From assembly GCA_025058515.1 (NCBI GenBank), contig JANXDW010000001.1, positions 1-52,881 on the forward strand: a stretch of 52,881 nucleotides of DNA, given 5' to 3'. How positions within the stretch are numbered: the first letter of the stretch is position 1; the number at the start of each line of letters is the position of its first letter. This DNA is from Aigarchaeota archaeon (lineage in GTDB: Archaea; Thermoproteota; Nitrososphaeria_A; Caldarchaeales; Wolframiiraptoraceae). The translations under genes and the position numbers were made by a program. This document shows, in pieces, positions 1 through 11,071 of the stretch. The notes under the pieces are model-generated. The model made no database searches. It had not been told where the DNA came from and saw nothing but the letters and a program-made list of their open reading frames with translations.

Positions 1-642
<642 letters not shown>

Positions 643-702
643 ACCGCCTATCCACTTCCTCTCAGAAGGGGGTGCGAAAGAGACCTCAAACCTATCCTAT
701 CC

Positions 703-1848
703 CTACCTCTCTGAACATATTATTGATGCCCGCAATCTCCCATACATTATCTCTCTAGTAGAGATTATACTATATCCTTCTTCATCTAGTATCTTCTTGA
801 AAAGAGTTGGCTTAGATACTATAACTGTAAGTTTTGATTTAGGTGAAGCTCTCCTAATATTCTCGATCAATCTTTTATAGAAGTTAGCTATATCTCTAAT
901 ACCCATTCTTATACCATATGGAGGGTTAGTAACTATATGGTCTGGCTCCCAATTCAACCACTCTCCAATCTTGAATACATCAGCCACCACAAGCTTTACA
1001 ATATCTATTACACTTGCAGCTTCTACATTCTTCTTAGCACCTTCAATACTCTTAGGGGAAACATCTACCCCAACCACGTCTGGAACCTTCTCAATACCGC
1101 TCCCCTTCTTTATCTTCTCTTCTACATCTCTCAAAACCCATCTATCTACAAACTTTAACTTTCCTATCCTCAAGTCTCCTCTCATAAGCCCTGGAGGGAT
1201 CTTCTTCAACTTTATAGCAGCTTCTATAGGTATGGTAGCTCCACCACACATAGGGTCTAGTAAGCTTTCACGATCACTCCACCCTGATATCTTAATCATC
1301 CCTGAAGCTATTGTAGGTTGAAGACTAGCTCTATGATAGTAAACTCTATAATATCTTCTGTGAAGCGATAGTCCAGTAGTATCAAGTCCGAGAAGCATCT
1401 CAGAATCTCTCAATAAACAATAAAACTCTAGGTCAGGTTCATCAAGGTTGACTCTAAGCTTAACACCACTCTTCTCTCTATAACTATCGATAATTCCTCT
1501 ACCAACTTTAGCTGAAGCTTCTATACTCGTAAAAGATAGATGTTTAGCATGCCTCTCAGCTCTTACAGCAAATGTTTGGTTAGGATCGATCAGCCAAGAA
1601 TAATCTAAGCTCTTTGCAACTCTATAGACATCCTCTAAGCTCTCTACATCCTCTCTAGCAAGAAGTAGGAATACCCTATTGACCATAGTTGAAGAATAGT
1701 TTACAATAACCGCATGTTCTACAGTACCTTTAAAGAAGATTTTTCCAATATCAGGTACAGAGGTTACCCCTGCCTCTTCTTCAACTTCTTTAGCAGCAAG
1801 ATCTTCTAAACCAGTAATAGTAGTAGCAAACCATTGAAAATACTCCAT
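703..1848 (-). CDS. THUMP-domain RNA methyltransferase (Trm14/TrmN-like)
   Basis: A 381-residue SAM-dependent RNA methyltransferase. The N-terminal half (about residues 50-165) looks like a THUMP RNA-binding domain. The C-terminal half is a Rossmann-fold methyltransferase with motif I as DPMCGGATIPIEAA, an acidic SAM-ribose motif (VVGVDVSP) and motif IV NPPYG, the signature of enzymes methylating exocyclic amino groups. Archaeal proteins of this architecture and length include Trm14, which makes N2-methylguanosine at tRNA position 6; other THUMP methyltransferases act on nearby tRNA positions or rRNA, so the target base is inferred. It is convergent with the 16S gene. The family is clear, the substrate is not certain. 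Confidence 0.85.
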   Translation of the reverse strand: MEYFQWFATTITGLEDLAAKEVEEEAGVTSVPDIGKIFFKGTVEHAVIVNYSSTMVNRVFLLLAREDVESLEDVYRVAKSLDYSWLIDPNQTFAVRAERHAKHLSFTSIEASAKVGRGIIDSYREKSGVKLRVNLDEPDLEFYCLLRDSEMLLGLDTTGLSLHRRYYRVYYHRASLQPTIASGMIKISGWSDRESLLDPMCGGATIPIEAAIKLKKIPPGLMRGDLRIGKLKFVDRWVLRDVEEKIKKGSGIEKVPDVVGVDVSPKSIEGAKKNVEAASVIDIVKLVVADVFKIGEWLNWEPDHIVTNPPYGIRMGIRDIANFYKRLIENIRRASPKSKLTVIVSKPTLFKKILDEEGYSIISTREIMYGRLRASIICSER

Positions 1849-1924
1849 CCAGCTCTAGATAATCTTAGCTATTAGAGATTAAAGAAAATTTCTTAATAGA
1901 TATAAGATTGCTAACCGTGGCTTA

Positions 1925-2614
1925 TCATTCATACCATGCTTTCCTAATACTTCCAAGCCTAACCTCTGTAAACTCTGAGATCTTCTCAATAAATCTCAAA
2001 GTCTTCTCTAGAGGTGGCTCAGGGAGATTAAACCTATAATTATCATATCCAATATACACAAAGACTGGAGAGATCTCTCTAACTACTTCTATAAATTCAT
2101 CTATATCGAAGTCTAGTATAGGCTCCAGCACCAAAGCCTTGTATCTATGTTTAAGATTCTTCATAGCTTCTATCCTAATAGATTGGACTGGGGCTTTAGA
2201 GATATCGGGATAACATCTATTACTTTCAATCGTAGCTGAAGCTACAGTATTTTCAGGTAGTCTTCCAAGTTCTAAATATCTTGAAGGATTCTTTGTTAAT
2301 AAGAAGAAGTAAACAGTTGGCTGAGCTCTAATACAGTTGAAGACCTTCTCTATCCAAGTCTCTGGAACCCATTCTCCGAAAAGATCTCCCATAATAGATA
2401 CGAAGATGAAAGATTTCTTAGAGAACTTCTTTCGAAGTCTTTCTACTACAAGTGTTGGCTTAAAGCCTCTCGAAGCATATGGCTCCACCCCTATCTTAGA
2501 TAAACGTTCAACATACTTTCTAGCCCAGCAGTATACACACATATGAAGACAGCCTGTTACAGGGTTCCAGCTATTAGTTATCTCTGGAAGCTTTTCTGAA
2601 ATCTGCTTAAGCAA
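1925..2614 (-). CDS. Radical SAM-like protein, DUF5131/Gp37-type
   Basis: A 229-residue protein opening with NSWNPVTGCLHMCVYCWARKY, a CxxxCxxC-type cluster like the [4Fe-4S] loop of radical SAM enzymes. The surrounding WNPVTGC context is typical of the DUF5131 (phage Gp37/Gp68) family. Downstream it has a TIM-barrel-like alternation with VSIMGDLFGEWVP and FLLTKNPSRY, also characteristic of that family. The reaction of the family is not established to my knowledge, so no substrate is proposed. The gene follows the nuoK gene on the same strand after 36 nt and may be co-transcribed, although no functional link is evident. Family assignment is fairly secure from the motif context. Confidence 0.72.
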   Translation of the reverse strand: MLKQISEKLPEITNSWNPVTGCLHMCVYCWARKYVERLSKIGVEPYASRGFKPTLVVERLRKKFSKKSFIFVSIMGDLFGEWVPETWIEKVFNCIRAQPTVYFFLLTKNPSRYLELGRLPENTVASATIESNRCYPDISKAPVQSIRIEAMKNLKHRYKALVLEPILDFDIDEFIEVVREISPVFVYIGYDNYRFNLPEPPLEKTLRFIEKISEFTEVRLGSIRKAWYE

Positions 2615-2650
2615 TAATCCGCCTCCAGCTATTTTCTCAAAGATAGTTTT

Positions 2651-2989
2651 TCATCTCTTCAATCTTCTCAAGATTGTTACATCTAGTGATCCGTAAGTTC
2701 TATAGATCTGGACAGCTAGGAGAATAGCTACAGCGATTATGGCGGCTCCAACCCCTAGAGAGAGGATTACAAAACTATGAGCATATGGGTCTATCCCTGA
2801 AGGAGTTACTGCAAAAGCTATAAAGTTTAGGTGCGCAGCGTTAACCATCAACTCTATCGCTATTATCTGTTTAATGATGCTCTTCTTGGTAGCTAGACAG
2901 TAGATCCCGATGGTGAATATCAAGCCTGCGAATATCGGGTAATAGTAGAGTGATAAAGTCAAGTCGTCACTCACCTCTAAGTAATACAC
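2651..2989 (-). CDS. nuoK: NADH-quinone oxidoreductase subunit K-like
   Basis: A 112-residue, three-helix membrane protein with the subunit K signature ELMVNAAHLNFIAF in helix 2, including the conserved membrane glutamate used in proton translocation, and a third helix VILSLGVGAAIIAVAILLAV. NuoK is part of the antiporter-like membrane arm of respiratory complex I. The length is slightly above the usual 100. The ORF overlaps the end of the nuoJ C-terminal gene by 23 nt, so translation is probably coupled. Unusually, the next gene is not nuoL but a radical-SAM-like protein; the rest of complex I must lie elsewhere. In this lineage the electron input may be ferredoxin or F420 rather than NADH; that cannot be told from this fragment. 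Confidence 0.88.
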   Translation of the reverse strand: MYYLEVSDDLTLSLYYYPIFAGLIFTIGIYCLATKKSIIKQIIAIELMVNAAHLNFIAFAVTPSGIDPYAHSFVILSLGVGAAIIAVAILLAVQIYRTYGSLDVTILRRLKR

Positions 2990-3227
2990 TTACAGAGATA
3001 GCTAAAGCTATTGCAACAAGTATCAATGCTAGAAGAGCTATGTATAGGTTCTCCCAAAGATATTGTCCAATAGCTCTACCTATTATGTTAAAGTCTAATG
3101 GTTTCAACTCTTCTATACTCCTCGTCCAACCAACGTGTATCGGAGGGTTACTTCCTAAACTGAAGAATAATAGTATGGCGAATACTATCGCGGTTAGTGA
3201 GCCGAAGACTTGGTATCCTCTCATCAC
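2967..3227 (-). CDS. NuoJ C-terminal half (split subunit J)
   Basis: An 86-residue protein with two predicted membrane helices (about 7-25 and 62-83) separated by a hydrophilic loop. By position between the NuoJ N-terminal half and NuoK, and by its size, it is the second half of a subunit J that is divided into two genes, as reported for several TACK archaea. It overlaps the preceding gene by 4 nt (ATGA) and the following nuoK by 23 nt, so the three are one translational unit. The sequence itself is poorly conserved and the call rests mainly on context. Its role would be in the membrane arm of complex I. Confidence 0.7.
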   Translation of the reverse strand: MMRGYQVFGSLTAIVFAILLFFSLGSNPPIHVGWTRSIEELKPLDFNIIGRAIGQYLWENLYIALLALILVAIALAISVSVLLRGE

Positions 3228-3496
3228 TCTTCCCTCCTATTAGTCATCATTATTACAACCATGAGGAGAGCTATCGCTCCACCTGCATAAACTAATAAGA
3301 GCATTAAACCTACGTGGAGAGCATAAAGCAAGATGAATAATATGCTTAGAGAGATGACGAATCCAAGTAATGCGAAGACTGATCTAATTAAGTTTTCCGA
3401 CTCAACCGCTATTATAGAGAAGAATATCAAAGAGATAAGTAAAGCTATCTCTAAACCTTCTATGCTCATCATAGGCTTAGAACCTATTTCCACCAT
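3224..3496 (-). CDS. nuoJ: NuoJ N-terminal half (split subunit J)
   Basis: A 90-residue protein with three membrane helices. The third, LHVGLMLLLVYAGGAIALLMVVIMM, carries the VYxGAIxxLxxFxIM-type motif of subunit J (chain 6), the helix that changes between alpha and pi form during the complex I cycle. Ordinary NuoJ is 160-200 residues; here the frame stops after helix 3 and the remainder is encoded by the next, overlapping gene. The ORF-track start overlaps the upstream small ORF by 13 nt; in-frame ATG codons nine and ten codons downstream (just before SIEGLEI) are equally plausible starts. Family call is firm, start uncertain. Confidence 0.85.
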   Translation of the reverse strand: MVEIGSKPMMSIEGLEIALLISLIFFSIIAVESENLIRSVFALLGFVISLSILFILLYALHVGLMLLLVYAGGAIALLMVVIMMTNRREE

Positions 3497-3678
3497 TTAA
3501 CCTTTGTCTCTAAACTCCTAACCTCTTTCTCAACATACTCTCTACTCAACCTATCTAAGTAGAATCCTTCTCCACTGAACATCAACCCTAACAATAAACT
3601 CAACCAACATAAAATATCAAAAAACAAAAACAGATATTGGTGAGAGTAAAAATGCAGGTAATCATGGATATTAGGCAA
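3484..3678 (-). CDS. Small ORF of unknown function upstream of nuoJ
   Basis: A 64-codon ORF that overlaps the start of nuoJ by 13 nt. It has one hydrophobic stretch (LFLFFDILCWLSLLLGLMF) followed by a charged tail (LDRLSREYVEKEVRSLETKVKWWK). I do not recognise it. An in-frame ATG just before FSGEGF would give a peptide of only 32 residues. It could be a real small membrane protein coupled to nuoJ, or the 3' remnant of a former upstream nuo gene left when the operon was broken. The position in the same transcription unit is the only contextual hint. Confidence 0.35.
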   Translation of the reverse strand: MPNIHDYLHFYSHQYLFLFFDILCWLSLLLGLMFSGEGFYLDRLSREYVEKEVRSLETKVKWWK

Positions 3679-3754
3679 GTATACTTATTATCCGATGGAG
3701 GGCTTGAAGACCATAAAAATATTGTCTCGTCATGAAGTAATCATAACTATACTT

Positions 3755-4924
3755 CTAGCTTGAGTATATCTCTACAACATCTCTATCTTGTAGAATATGG
3801 TCTGGACCAACTTGTTGACCTTGTAGCTTAACAGACTTCCCCCAAACTCTTGCATACTTCATCTTTCTAGCCAAGTCTTTATGGATCCTCTCTGCTAAAT
3901 CTCTAACTGTTGCATCCTTATTCAATACTATTGGTTTATGAGAGACTACACCATCTTTCTGAGTATATACTCTTATCAATTGAAGACTTTTGAAGACTTC
4001 TCTCTTCAGAATATCTAAGCCTTCACCTCTCTCAGTAGATATCGAGATAAATGGTACACCGAGGCTGCCGGCCACCTCTCTTACCCTATTAACTTCACTA
4101 GGAGAAGCTGCATCTATTTTATTTAAAACGATTAAAGCTTTCTTATACACAGTCTCTCTTATAATAGATTCTTCTAATTCTTCTATAGATGATTCTCCAT
4201 AGATCTTTACAACTACATTTCTTATACCTACATTCTTTAATACTTCTTCTATCTCTTTGTAGGTTCCAGTGAAGCTCCCGAAATTAACTATCCTAACCCC
4301 TCCACTATCTTTCTTCTCTAAGATTATCTCCCCTCTTCTAGGTTTTATCGAGATGCCTGCTTCATCAAGTAGCTGAACTATCTTCTCTAACTGCTGTACA
4401 GGATTATTAAGCCCATCTAACAGTATAATTACTCCATCTGCATTTTTGACCAGTCCAAGAGACCTATTTGTAAATTGAGTCTCTTCAAGGTTCTCCGTTA
4501 GTATTGCTGGAAGCTCTACAAGCTGTATCTCAACATCTTCATAAAGCATCATCCCTGGGAAAGGTCTATCGGTAGAGAATTGGTAAGGAGCTACTAAGGG
4601 TTTAGCATTTGTAACCATTCTCAAAAGACTTGATTTACCTGAATTTGCTGCACCGATTACTACTACTTGTGCTTCTCCTTCTTTAGATATAGTGAAGAAA
4701 TCTTTTCTAACACTCTTTGAAGTACTCCTTCTCTCAGCTTCTCTTTTTAATTCAGCGATCCTCCTCTTGATATGTGCTCTCAGCTTCTCAGTACCTTTAT
4801 GATCAGGTATCAAACTCAAAGCTTCTTCTAATGCTTTTATCTTATCTTGTAAAGTTCTAGCCACTTGATATTTCGCTAGAGCTTTCTGAGCTTCAGCAGG
4901 CAGGTTCGTGGGCATCCTACCCAC
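3755..4924 (-). CDS. Obg/DRG-related GTPase with C-terminal TGS domain
   Basis: A 389-residue GTPase. The first 75 residues are a charged helical segment. The G domain starts with the P-loop GAANSGKS (residues 91-98); G4 is NKID and G5-like SISTERG follows. The usual DxPG of G3 is replaced by VELPAIL, a notable deviation. The last roughly 65 residues form a TGS domain (KDATVRDLAERIHKDLARKMKYARVWG... DRDVVEIYS) as in DRG and YchF-type GTPases, which act in translation or ribosome-associated processes. It is divergent from argS with a 69-nt shared upstream region. The family is clear; the cellular task is inferred from relatives. Confidence 0.85.
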   Translation of the reverse strand: MGRMPTNLPAEAQKALAKYQVARTLQDKIKALEEALSLIPDHKGTEKLRAHIKRRIAELKREAERRSTSKSVRKDFFTISKEGEAQVVVIGAANSGKSSLLRMVTNAKPLVAPYQFSTDRPFPGMMLYEDVEIQLVELPAILTENLEETQFTNRSLGLVKNADGVIILLDGLNNPVQQLEKIVQLLDEAGISIKPRRGEIILEKKDSGGVRIVNFGSFTGTYKEIEEVLKNVGIRNVVVKIYGESSIEELEESIIRETVYKKALIVLNKIDAASPSEVNRVREVAGSLGVPFISISTERGEGLDILKREVFKSLQLIRVYTQKDGVVSHKPIVLNKDATVRDLAERIHKDLARKMKYARVWGKSVKLQGQQVGPDHILQDRDVVEIYSS

Positions 4925-4993
4925 CTAATCTATCTAGAGATAGATGAAGTAAGCTTAAAAGTTAAACATACATGAAATAGGATAGATAATGGG

Positions 4994-6874
4994 ATGACGT
5001 ATAAGAAGCTTATTCAAGAAGCTTCTAAAATGCTTATGAGCATAGGTGTAGCTGAAGCTCGGTTAATCCCTTCAAAAAACCCTGCATACGGTGAGATAAC
5101 TTCACTAGCTGCTTTCGAGATCTCTAAAGAGAAGAAAGTTAACCCACAAGAGGTAGCTTTAGAGATAGTTGAGAGATTGAAGAACTTTAAAGGAATCTTG
5201 GTAGACTCTGTTGAAGCAGTATCCGGCTACATCAATTTCAAAGTCAACTGGATAGAATACTCTAATCTTATACTTGAGACTGTTCTTAAAGAGAAGTCAG
5301 AATATGGTAAGAGTAAGATCGGGGTTGGTAAGAAGATAATCGTTGAGCATACTAGCGTCAACCCTAATAAAGCTCTACACGTTGGACATGCTAGAAATGT
5401 CTGTATAGGAGATACTCTAGCTAGGCTATTCCACTTCTTAGGATACGATGTAATCGTATTGAACTATATAGACGATAGTGGTACACAGATGGCTGACCTA
5501 CTCTTAGGATTCACGGAGCTAGGATACCCGATGACTTTAAGAGAAGGTGAGAGAGCTGACGTCTACTATGGAGATGTAGTCTATGTAGAGGTCTCGAGAA
5601 AGATAGATGAAGATATTGAGTTAGCTGAGAAGAGGAAGAAGATTGCTAGACTCATAGAAGAGAGAGATGAAGAATACTATAAATTGAATAGAGAGATAGT
5701 TGAAAGGGTTTTAAGAGATCAGCTTAAGACATGTTGGAGGATAGGAGCACGCTATAATATACTGAATATGGAGAGCGATATACTTTCCTATGACTTGTGG
5801 GGCGAGGTCTTTAAGAAGCTGTTAGAGAAGAAGGCTGTCTACAAAGCTGAGTCAGGATCAAAAGCTGGATGCTGGCTACTAAACCTATCTCTCCACCCAG
5901 TACTATCGAAAGAAGGAGATGAAGTACTAGTTAAAAGTGATGGGTCAACGACCTATACTGCGAGAGATATAGCTTATGGTGCTTGGAAGCTTGGTGGAAC
6001 TTCTAAAGACTTTAGATACAAGATATGGATTAGAGACCCGTGGGATGGAGAAGTCTTGATCACAGATATTGAGGGAGATGTTATAAAGCCTATCGGCGAT
6101 GTGGAGAAGGTTATAAACGTTATCGATATTAGGCAGAAGAGACCTCAAGAGATCGTACGGTATGCATTAGAGGTTCTCGGTCTACCTTCTGAGAAATATA
6201 TCCACTTCGGTTATGAAGTAGTGGCCATGAGCATCAAGGATGCTGTGAAGATGGGTTACGCACCTGAGCCTGGACAAGAATTTGTTCACATGAGTGGAAG
6301 AAGAGGATTATACGTTAAAGTAGATACTCTTCTAGATATGTTAAAAGAGAGAGTAGCTCGAGAGATTAGAGAGAAGCACCATGGATGGAGTAGTGAGAGA
6401 GTAGAGGATGTTGCTGAGAAGATTGCCGTAGGTGCTTTAAGATACTCGTTATTGAAACCAGATGTAGATAAGATGATAATCCTCGATACTGATGAGATAT
6501 TGAGATTAGAAGGAGATACAGGTCCATATCTACAGTATTCATATGTAAGAGCGTGTAAGATACTTGAGAAGTCAGATGTAGAGCCTTTAACAAGACCTCC
6601 AGTAGAGTTAGCTGAAGAAGAGAAACAGCTTCTAAGAAGAATCTCCTACTTCTCTGAGATAGTTGAAGAAGTAGGTAGGAGTCTACTTTTGAAGACTCTT
6701 GTAAACTATGCTTACTATCTTGCTTCCGATTTCAACAAGTTTTATGAGAAGATAACTGTCTTACACGTGGAAGAAGAGTTGAAGAGGTTTAGACTGGCTG
6801 AGGTAAGAGCATTCAAGATAACTTTTGAGAATATTCTGAATATTCTAGGGATACCGTTAGTGGAGGAGATGTAG
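4994..6874 (+). CDS. argS: Arginyl-tRNA synthetase
   Basis: A 626-residue class Ia aminoacyl-tRNA synthetase that charges tRNA-Arg. Domains in order: an N-terminal Arg-specific (additional) domain to about residue 110, the catalytic Rossmann fold with EHTSVNPNKALHVGHARN (HIGH motif HVGH at 129-132), an MSGRRG sequence in the KMSKS position, and a C-terminal DALR all-helical anticodon-binding domain (GDTGPYLQYSYVRACKIL onward). A TATA-like CTTAAAAGTT lies about 35 nt upstream of the ATG, so the leader is very short. The gene ends 14 nt from the end of the convergent cdc48. It fits functionally with the tRNA-Arg(UCU) gene about 4 kb away, though they are not co-transcribed. Confidence 0.97.
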   Translation: MTYKKLIQEASKMLMSIGVAEARLIPSKNPAYGEITSLAAFEISKEKKVNPQEVALEIVERLKNFKGILVDSVEAVSGYINFKVNWIEYSNLILETVLKEKSEYGKSKIGVGKKIIVEHTSVNPNKALHVGHARNVCIGDTLARLFHFLGYDVIVLNYIDDSGTQMADLLLGFTELGYPMTLREGERADVYYGDVVYVEVSRKIDEDIELAEKRKKIARLIEERDEEYYKLNREIVERVLRDQLKTCWRIGARYNILNMESDILSYDLWGEVFKKLLEKKAVYKAESGSKAGCWLLNLSLHPVLSKEGDEVLVKSDGSTTYTARDIAYGAWKLGGTSKDFRYKIWIRDPWDGEVLITDIEGDVIKPIGDVEKVINVIDIRQKRPQEIVRYALEVLGLPSEKYIHFGYEVVAMSIKDAVKMGYAPEPGQEFVHMSGRRGLYVKVDTLLDMLKERVAREIREKHHGWSSERVEDVAEKIAVGALRYSLLKPDVDKMIILDTDEILRLEGDTGPYLQYSYVRACKILEKSDVEPLTRPPVELAEEEKQLLRRISYFSEIVEEVGRSLLLKTLVNYAYYLASDFNKFYEKITVLHVEEELKRFRLAEVRAFKITFENILNILGIPLVEEM

Positions 6875-6888
6875 AGAGGCTGGTTAGC

Positions 6889-9090
<2,202 letters not shown>

Positions 9091-9271
9091 TTAAACATCT
9101 ACTTTAACTTATTCTATTTGATATTGGAAACAGGATATAATTGGATTATCTTGGATTTGAGAGTATTTTTAGAGATTAGAAGATTTAAAAAATAGTGTAT
9201 AAAGTATTGGGTATCTCGTGTAAGATCTGAAAAAATAGATGGGTGTTTTCTATCTTTTAGGGTACCGTTGA

Positions 9272-9853
9272 CTACTCCACCTTGATTTTTACGCCTCTCT
9301 CTTCTTTTGCTTCTCCTTTCTTCTTTAATGATACTTCAAGAACACCGTTCTTGTAAGATGCTTTCGCACTACTAGGCTCAACCTTCACGGGCAAGTCTAC
9401 TTCTTTGTAGTATTTTCTCTGAGGCGTCTTGACAGAGATTACGAGAACATCTTCTGTAGCATTCAAGTTTATATCTTCTTTCTCTACACCTGGAACTTCT
9501 GCAACTACTTTTACCTGGTCATCTTCTTCAAATACATCTACAAGTGGTTCTCTGGTCTCCGTTAATTCAACTACTTCAGGTTTACCTCTAGGTCTAATAT
9601 TTCCAAATTCTCTTATCTCTGGTTTTCCATCTGGTCCTATCTTGATAGAGTACCCGTATATTATTGGTCCGTATTCTCTAACAGTACTTCCATCTCTAAG
9701 CTTCTTCTCTCTAATCAAGTCTCTTGGAAATCCCTTCTCAAATTCTTCAAAAGATCTCGAGAACATTTCGTCAAGCTCTCTCATCATCTCTTCCATTTCT
9801 TCAAAGAATCTACCGAATGGGGATCTTCTTCTCCACCACCTCTCCCAAGACAT
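9272..9853 (-). CDS. Hsp20/alpha-crystallin family small heat-shock protein
   Basis: A 193-residue small heat-shock protein, a cytoplasmic ATP-independent holdase. The N-terminal arm (MSWERWWRRRSPFGRFFEEMEEMMRELDEMF) is aromatic and Arg-rich. A Gly/Pro-containing linker (FGNIRPRGKPEVVELTETREPLVDVFEEDDQ) leads into an alpha-crystallin domain with VVAEVPGVEKEDINLNATEDVLVISV and the closing NGVLEVSLKKK motif. The C-terminal tail ends GVKIKVE, with the IxV/VKI motif used in oligomer packing. The arm is longer than in the minimal archaeal proteins but typical of the larger subgroup. Placement beside cdc48 is consistent with a protein quality-control neighbourhood. Confidence 0.95.
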   Translation of the reverse strand: MSWERWWRRRSPFGRFFEEMEEMMRELDEMFSRSFEEFEKGFPRDLIREKKLRDGSTVREYGPIIYGYSIKIGPDGKPEIREFGNIRPRGKPEVVELTETREPLVDVFEEDDQVKVVAEVPGVEKEDINLNATEDVLVISVKTPQRKYYKEVDLPVKVEPSSAKASYKNGVLEVSLKKKGEAKEERGVKIKVE

Positions 9854-10004
9854 ATCTATACACCTAGAGATGGATGTGAACCCAACCTTATAACTCTTAG
9901 CTTTATACCTTAGAGGTAGTATTCTCCTGATTTGAATGTGATATATGCTTATACATCTAATATCTAGGTTGAAGATAGGCTCAGCCTTAAGAAGAGGTTA
10001 AAGT

Positions 10005-10580
10005 TCATAAATTTGATATTTGATCTTTGATATGTCTAAGTATCCTCTCATGTCTTCTCTCATCTTCAATAATATATTCTAAAACTTCTTTTATAAAACC
10101 TAGGTCTACAGTCTTATACTCAGCGAGGTCTAGAGACAACTTTAATTGAATATATGTAAAATATTCTTCTCCAAAGTATTTCTCTAAGTTAACTAGTTCA
10201 TCAAATATCAAAGTAAGATTTTTGGATGTGACCTTACCTCTCTCGCTCGATATCTTTTCTGCATCTTCTATAATTTGTAGAGCTATTGAGCCTATAATCT
10301 TTCCACATTCTTTTAAATCTATATCAGTGGCTCCAAGTTCTTTAGAGATCTGAATTAGAATATTTGAATGTTTCTTAGAATCGTCAGCGATATAGTTTAG
10401 TAAGATCTTGATAAGACCATCATCCAATCTAGAAGCTAGCGATCTATAAGCATTATGAACATAATCTTCAAGTAAACCACAACAGTAAAGAAATCTCTTC
10501 AACTCTTCAAATCCCCTCAATCTATCTAGACTCATGAGCAGAAGATATAATACATGGTCCTTAAAATATTTTAAAACCAA
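10005..10580 (-). CDS. Ferritin-like di-iron domain protein
   Basis: A 191-residue all-helical protein with a spaced carboxylate/histidine pattern like a ferritin-like four-helix bundle: E38 in LLEDY, D67/H71 in DDSKKH, E133 in NLEKYF, and a perfect ExxH at E174-H177 (DERRH). In the first ExxH the Glu position is Ser68 with Asp67 beside it, so one metal ligand may be shifted. Relatives include rubrerythrin-like and other di-iron proteins that handle iron or peroxide; no rubredoxin domain is present. It is the last gene before the tRNA and the accessory block. Family-level call only; the metal and activity are inferred. Confidence 0.6.
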   Translation of the reverse strand: MVLKYFKDHVLYLLLMSLDRLRGFEELKRFLYCCGLLEDYVHNAYRSLASRLDDGLIKILLNYIADDSKKHSNILIQISKELGATDIDLKECGKIIGSIALQIIEDAEKISSERGKVTSKNLTLIFDELVNLEKYFGEEYFTYIQLKLSLDLAEYKTVDLGFIKEVLEYIIEDERRHERILRHIKDQISNL

Positions 10581-10627
10581 TAATTAACAAAAACCAATAC
10601 AATAAATAAGTAGAAGATATTCAATCA

Positions 10628-10716
10628 CGGGCCCGGGGGGACTCGAACCCCCGACCCCCGGCTTTCTCCAAATTATTTAGAAGGCCGATGCTCTATCCAT
10701 GCTGAGCTACGGGCCC
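10628..10716 (-). tRNA. tRNA-Arg (anticodon UCU) with 14-nt intron
   Basis: On the minus strand the acceptor GGGCCCG pairs with CGGGCCC. The D arm is GCTC...GAGC, the anticodon stem TCGGC pairs with GCCGG, and the T arm is GGGGG-TTCGAGT-CCCCC. The mature anticodon loop is CTTCTAA with anticodon TCT. Fourteen bases (AATAATTTGGAGAA) interrupt the loop after position 37, the canonical archaeal intron site. The discriminator base is G (10628). CCA is not encoded. The variable loop is five bases, GGGTC. A weak TATA-like GGTTTAAC about 36 nt upstream lies inside the 94-nt repeat described separately. All stems are GC-rich, consistent with a thermophile. Confidence 0.95.
10664..10677 (-). other. tRNA-Arg intron (position 37/38)
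   Basis: Fourteen bases, AATAATTTGGAGAA, must be removed to give a seven-base anticodon loop and a continuous anticodon stem. The position after base 37 is the usual place for archaeal bulge-helix-bulge introns cut by the splicing endonuclease. A one-base shift of the boundaries is possible because A residues occur on both sides. Confidence 0.85.
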
Positions 10717-10808
10717 ATCCATGTTTCTAAACACCGTGAGTAGAGATTGTTAAACCTTTCACAGTTTGAAGAATGTGGTAAGCGGTATTTAGAGTTTAAT
10801 CCTCAGCT
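10715..10808 (+). repeat. 94-nt direct repeat, copy 1
   Basis: The block from CCATCCATGTTTCTAAACAC to TTTAATCCTCAGCT is repeated at 15093-15186 in the same orientation, with the same length, no gaps and five mismatches that I can count (about 95% identity). The left edge falls within two bases of the 5' end of the tRNA-Arg gene. The two copies bracket the accessory block of about 4.3 kb. Read on the minus strand, it is the immediate upstream region of the tRNA. Confidence 0.93.
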
Positions 10809-10908
10809 TCTCGAGAGGCGTCAGCATTATGCTTTAGTCAAGGTCTTGGAGTTTCTGAAGAAGGAACTTTACGTTTCGAGTGTTCTGAGTTTCTGCTGTT
10901 ACTTTTGA
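10717..10908 (+). pseudogene. Decayed coding fragment spanning repeat copy 1
   Basis: In the frame ATC CAT GTT TCT the repeat reads as protein with one stop (GAG TAG AGA). It continues past the repeat as QFEECGKRYLEFNPQL, then LLERRQHYALVKVLEFLKKELYVSS, ending at a TGA. At the position of this stop copy 2 has a sense codon, and the converse holds at copy 2's internal stop, so an ancestral open frame is likely. I do not recognise the family; a mobile-element protein is only one possibility. No start codon or promoter belongs to this copy, whose 5' side is cut off by the tRNA gene. A TTG at 10747 could open a 53-codon ORF, but I regard this as a remnant. Confidence 0.5.
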
Positions 10909-11041
10909 TAACCGATTTTTAATAGGCGAAGAATATAAGCATTTACAATAGCAGAATTCAGACCTGATAGCTATATGAAAAGTTATTGAAGAAGATTATA
11001 AAAACGATAAGTGAATTTTTAGACTCACTTTGAACAGAAAG

Positions 11042-11051
11042 CTTTTAAATA
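11042..11051 (+). promoter_or_regulatory. TATA box for the zinc-ribbon membrane protein
   Basis: CTTTTAAATA lies with its centre about 25 nt before the ATG at 11072, the spacing of an archaeal TATA box to the start site of a leaderless mRNA. This supports 11072 rather than the earlier ORF-track start at 11030, which would place the TATA box inside the coding region. Confidence 0.65.
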
Positions 11052-11071
11052 ATGATCTACAAATTTTTTAT

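Noticed and set aside
10628-10716. attL/attR pair formed from the tRNA 3' half
   Set aside because: I looked for a second copy of the T-arm and acceptor sequence within the window and saw none; the repeat touches the 5' side only.
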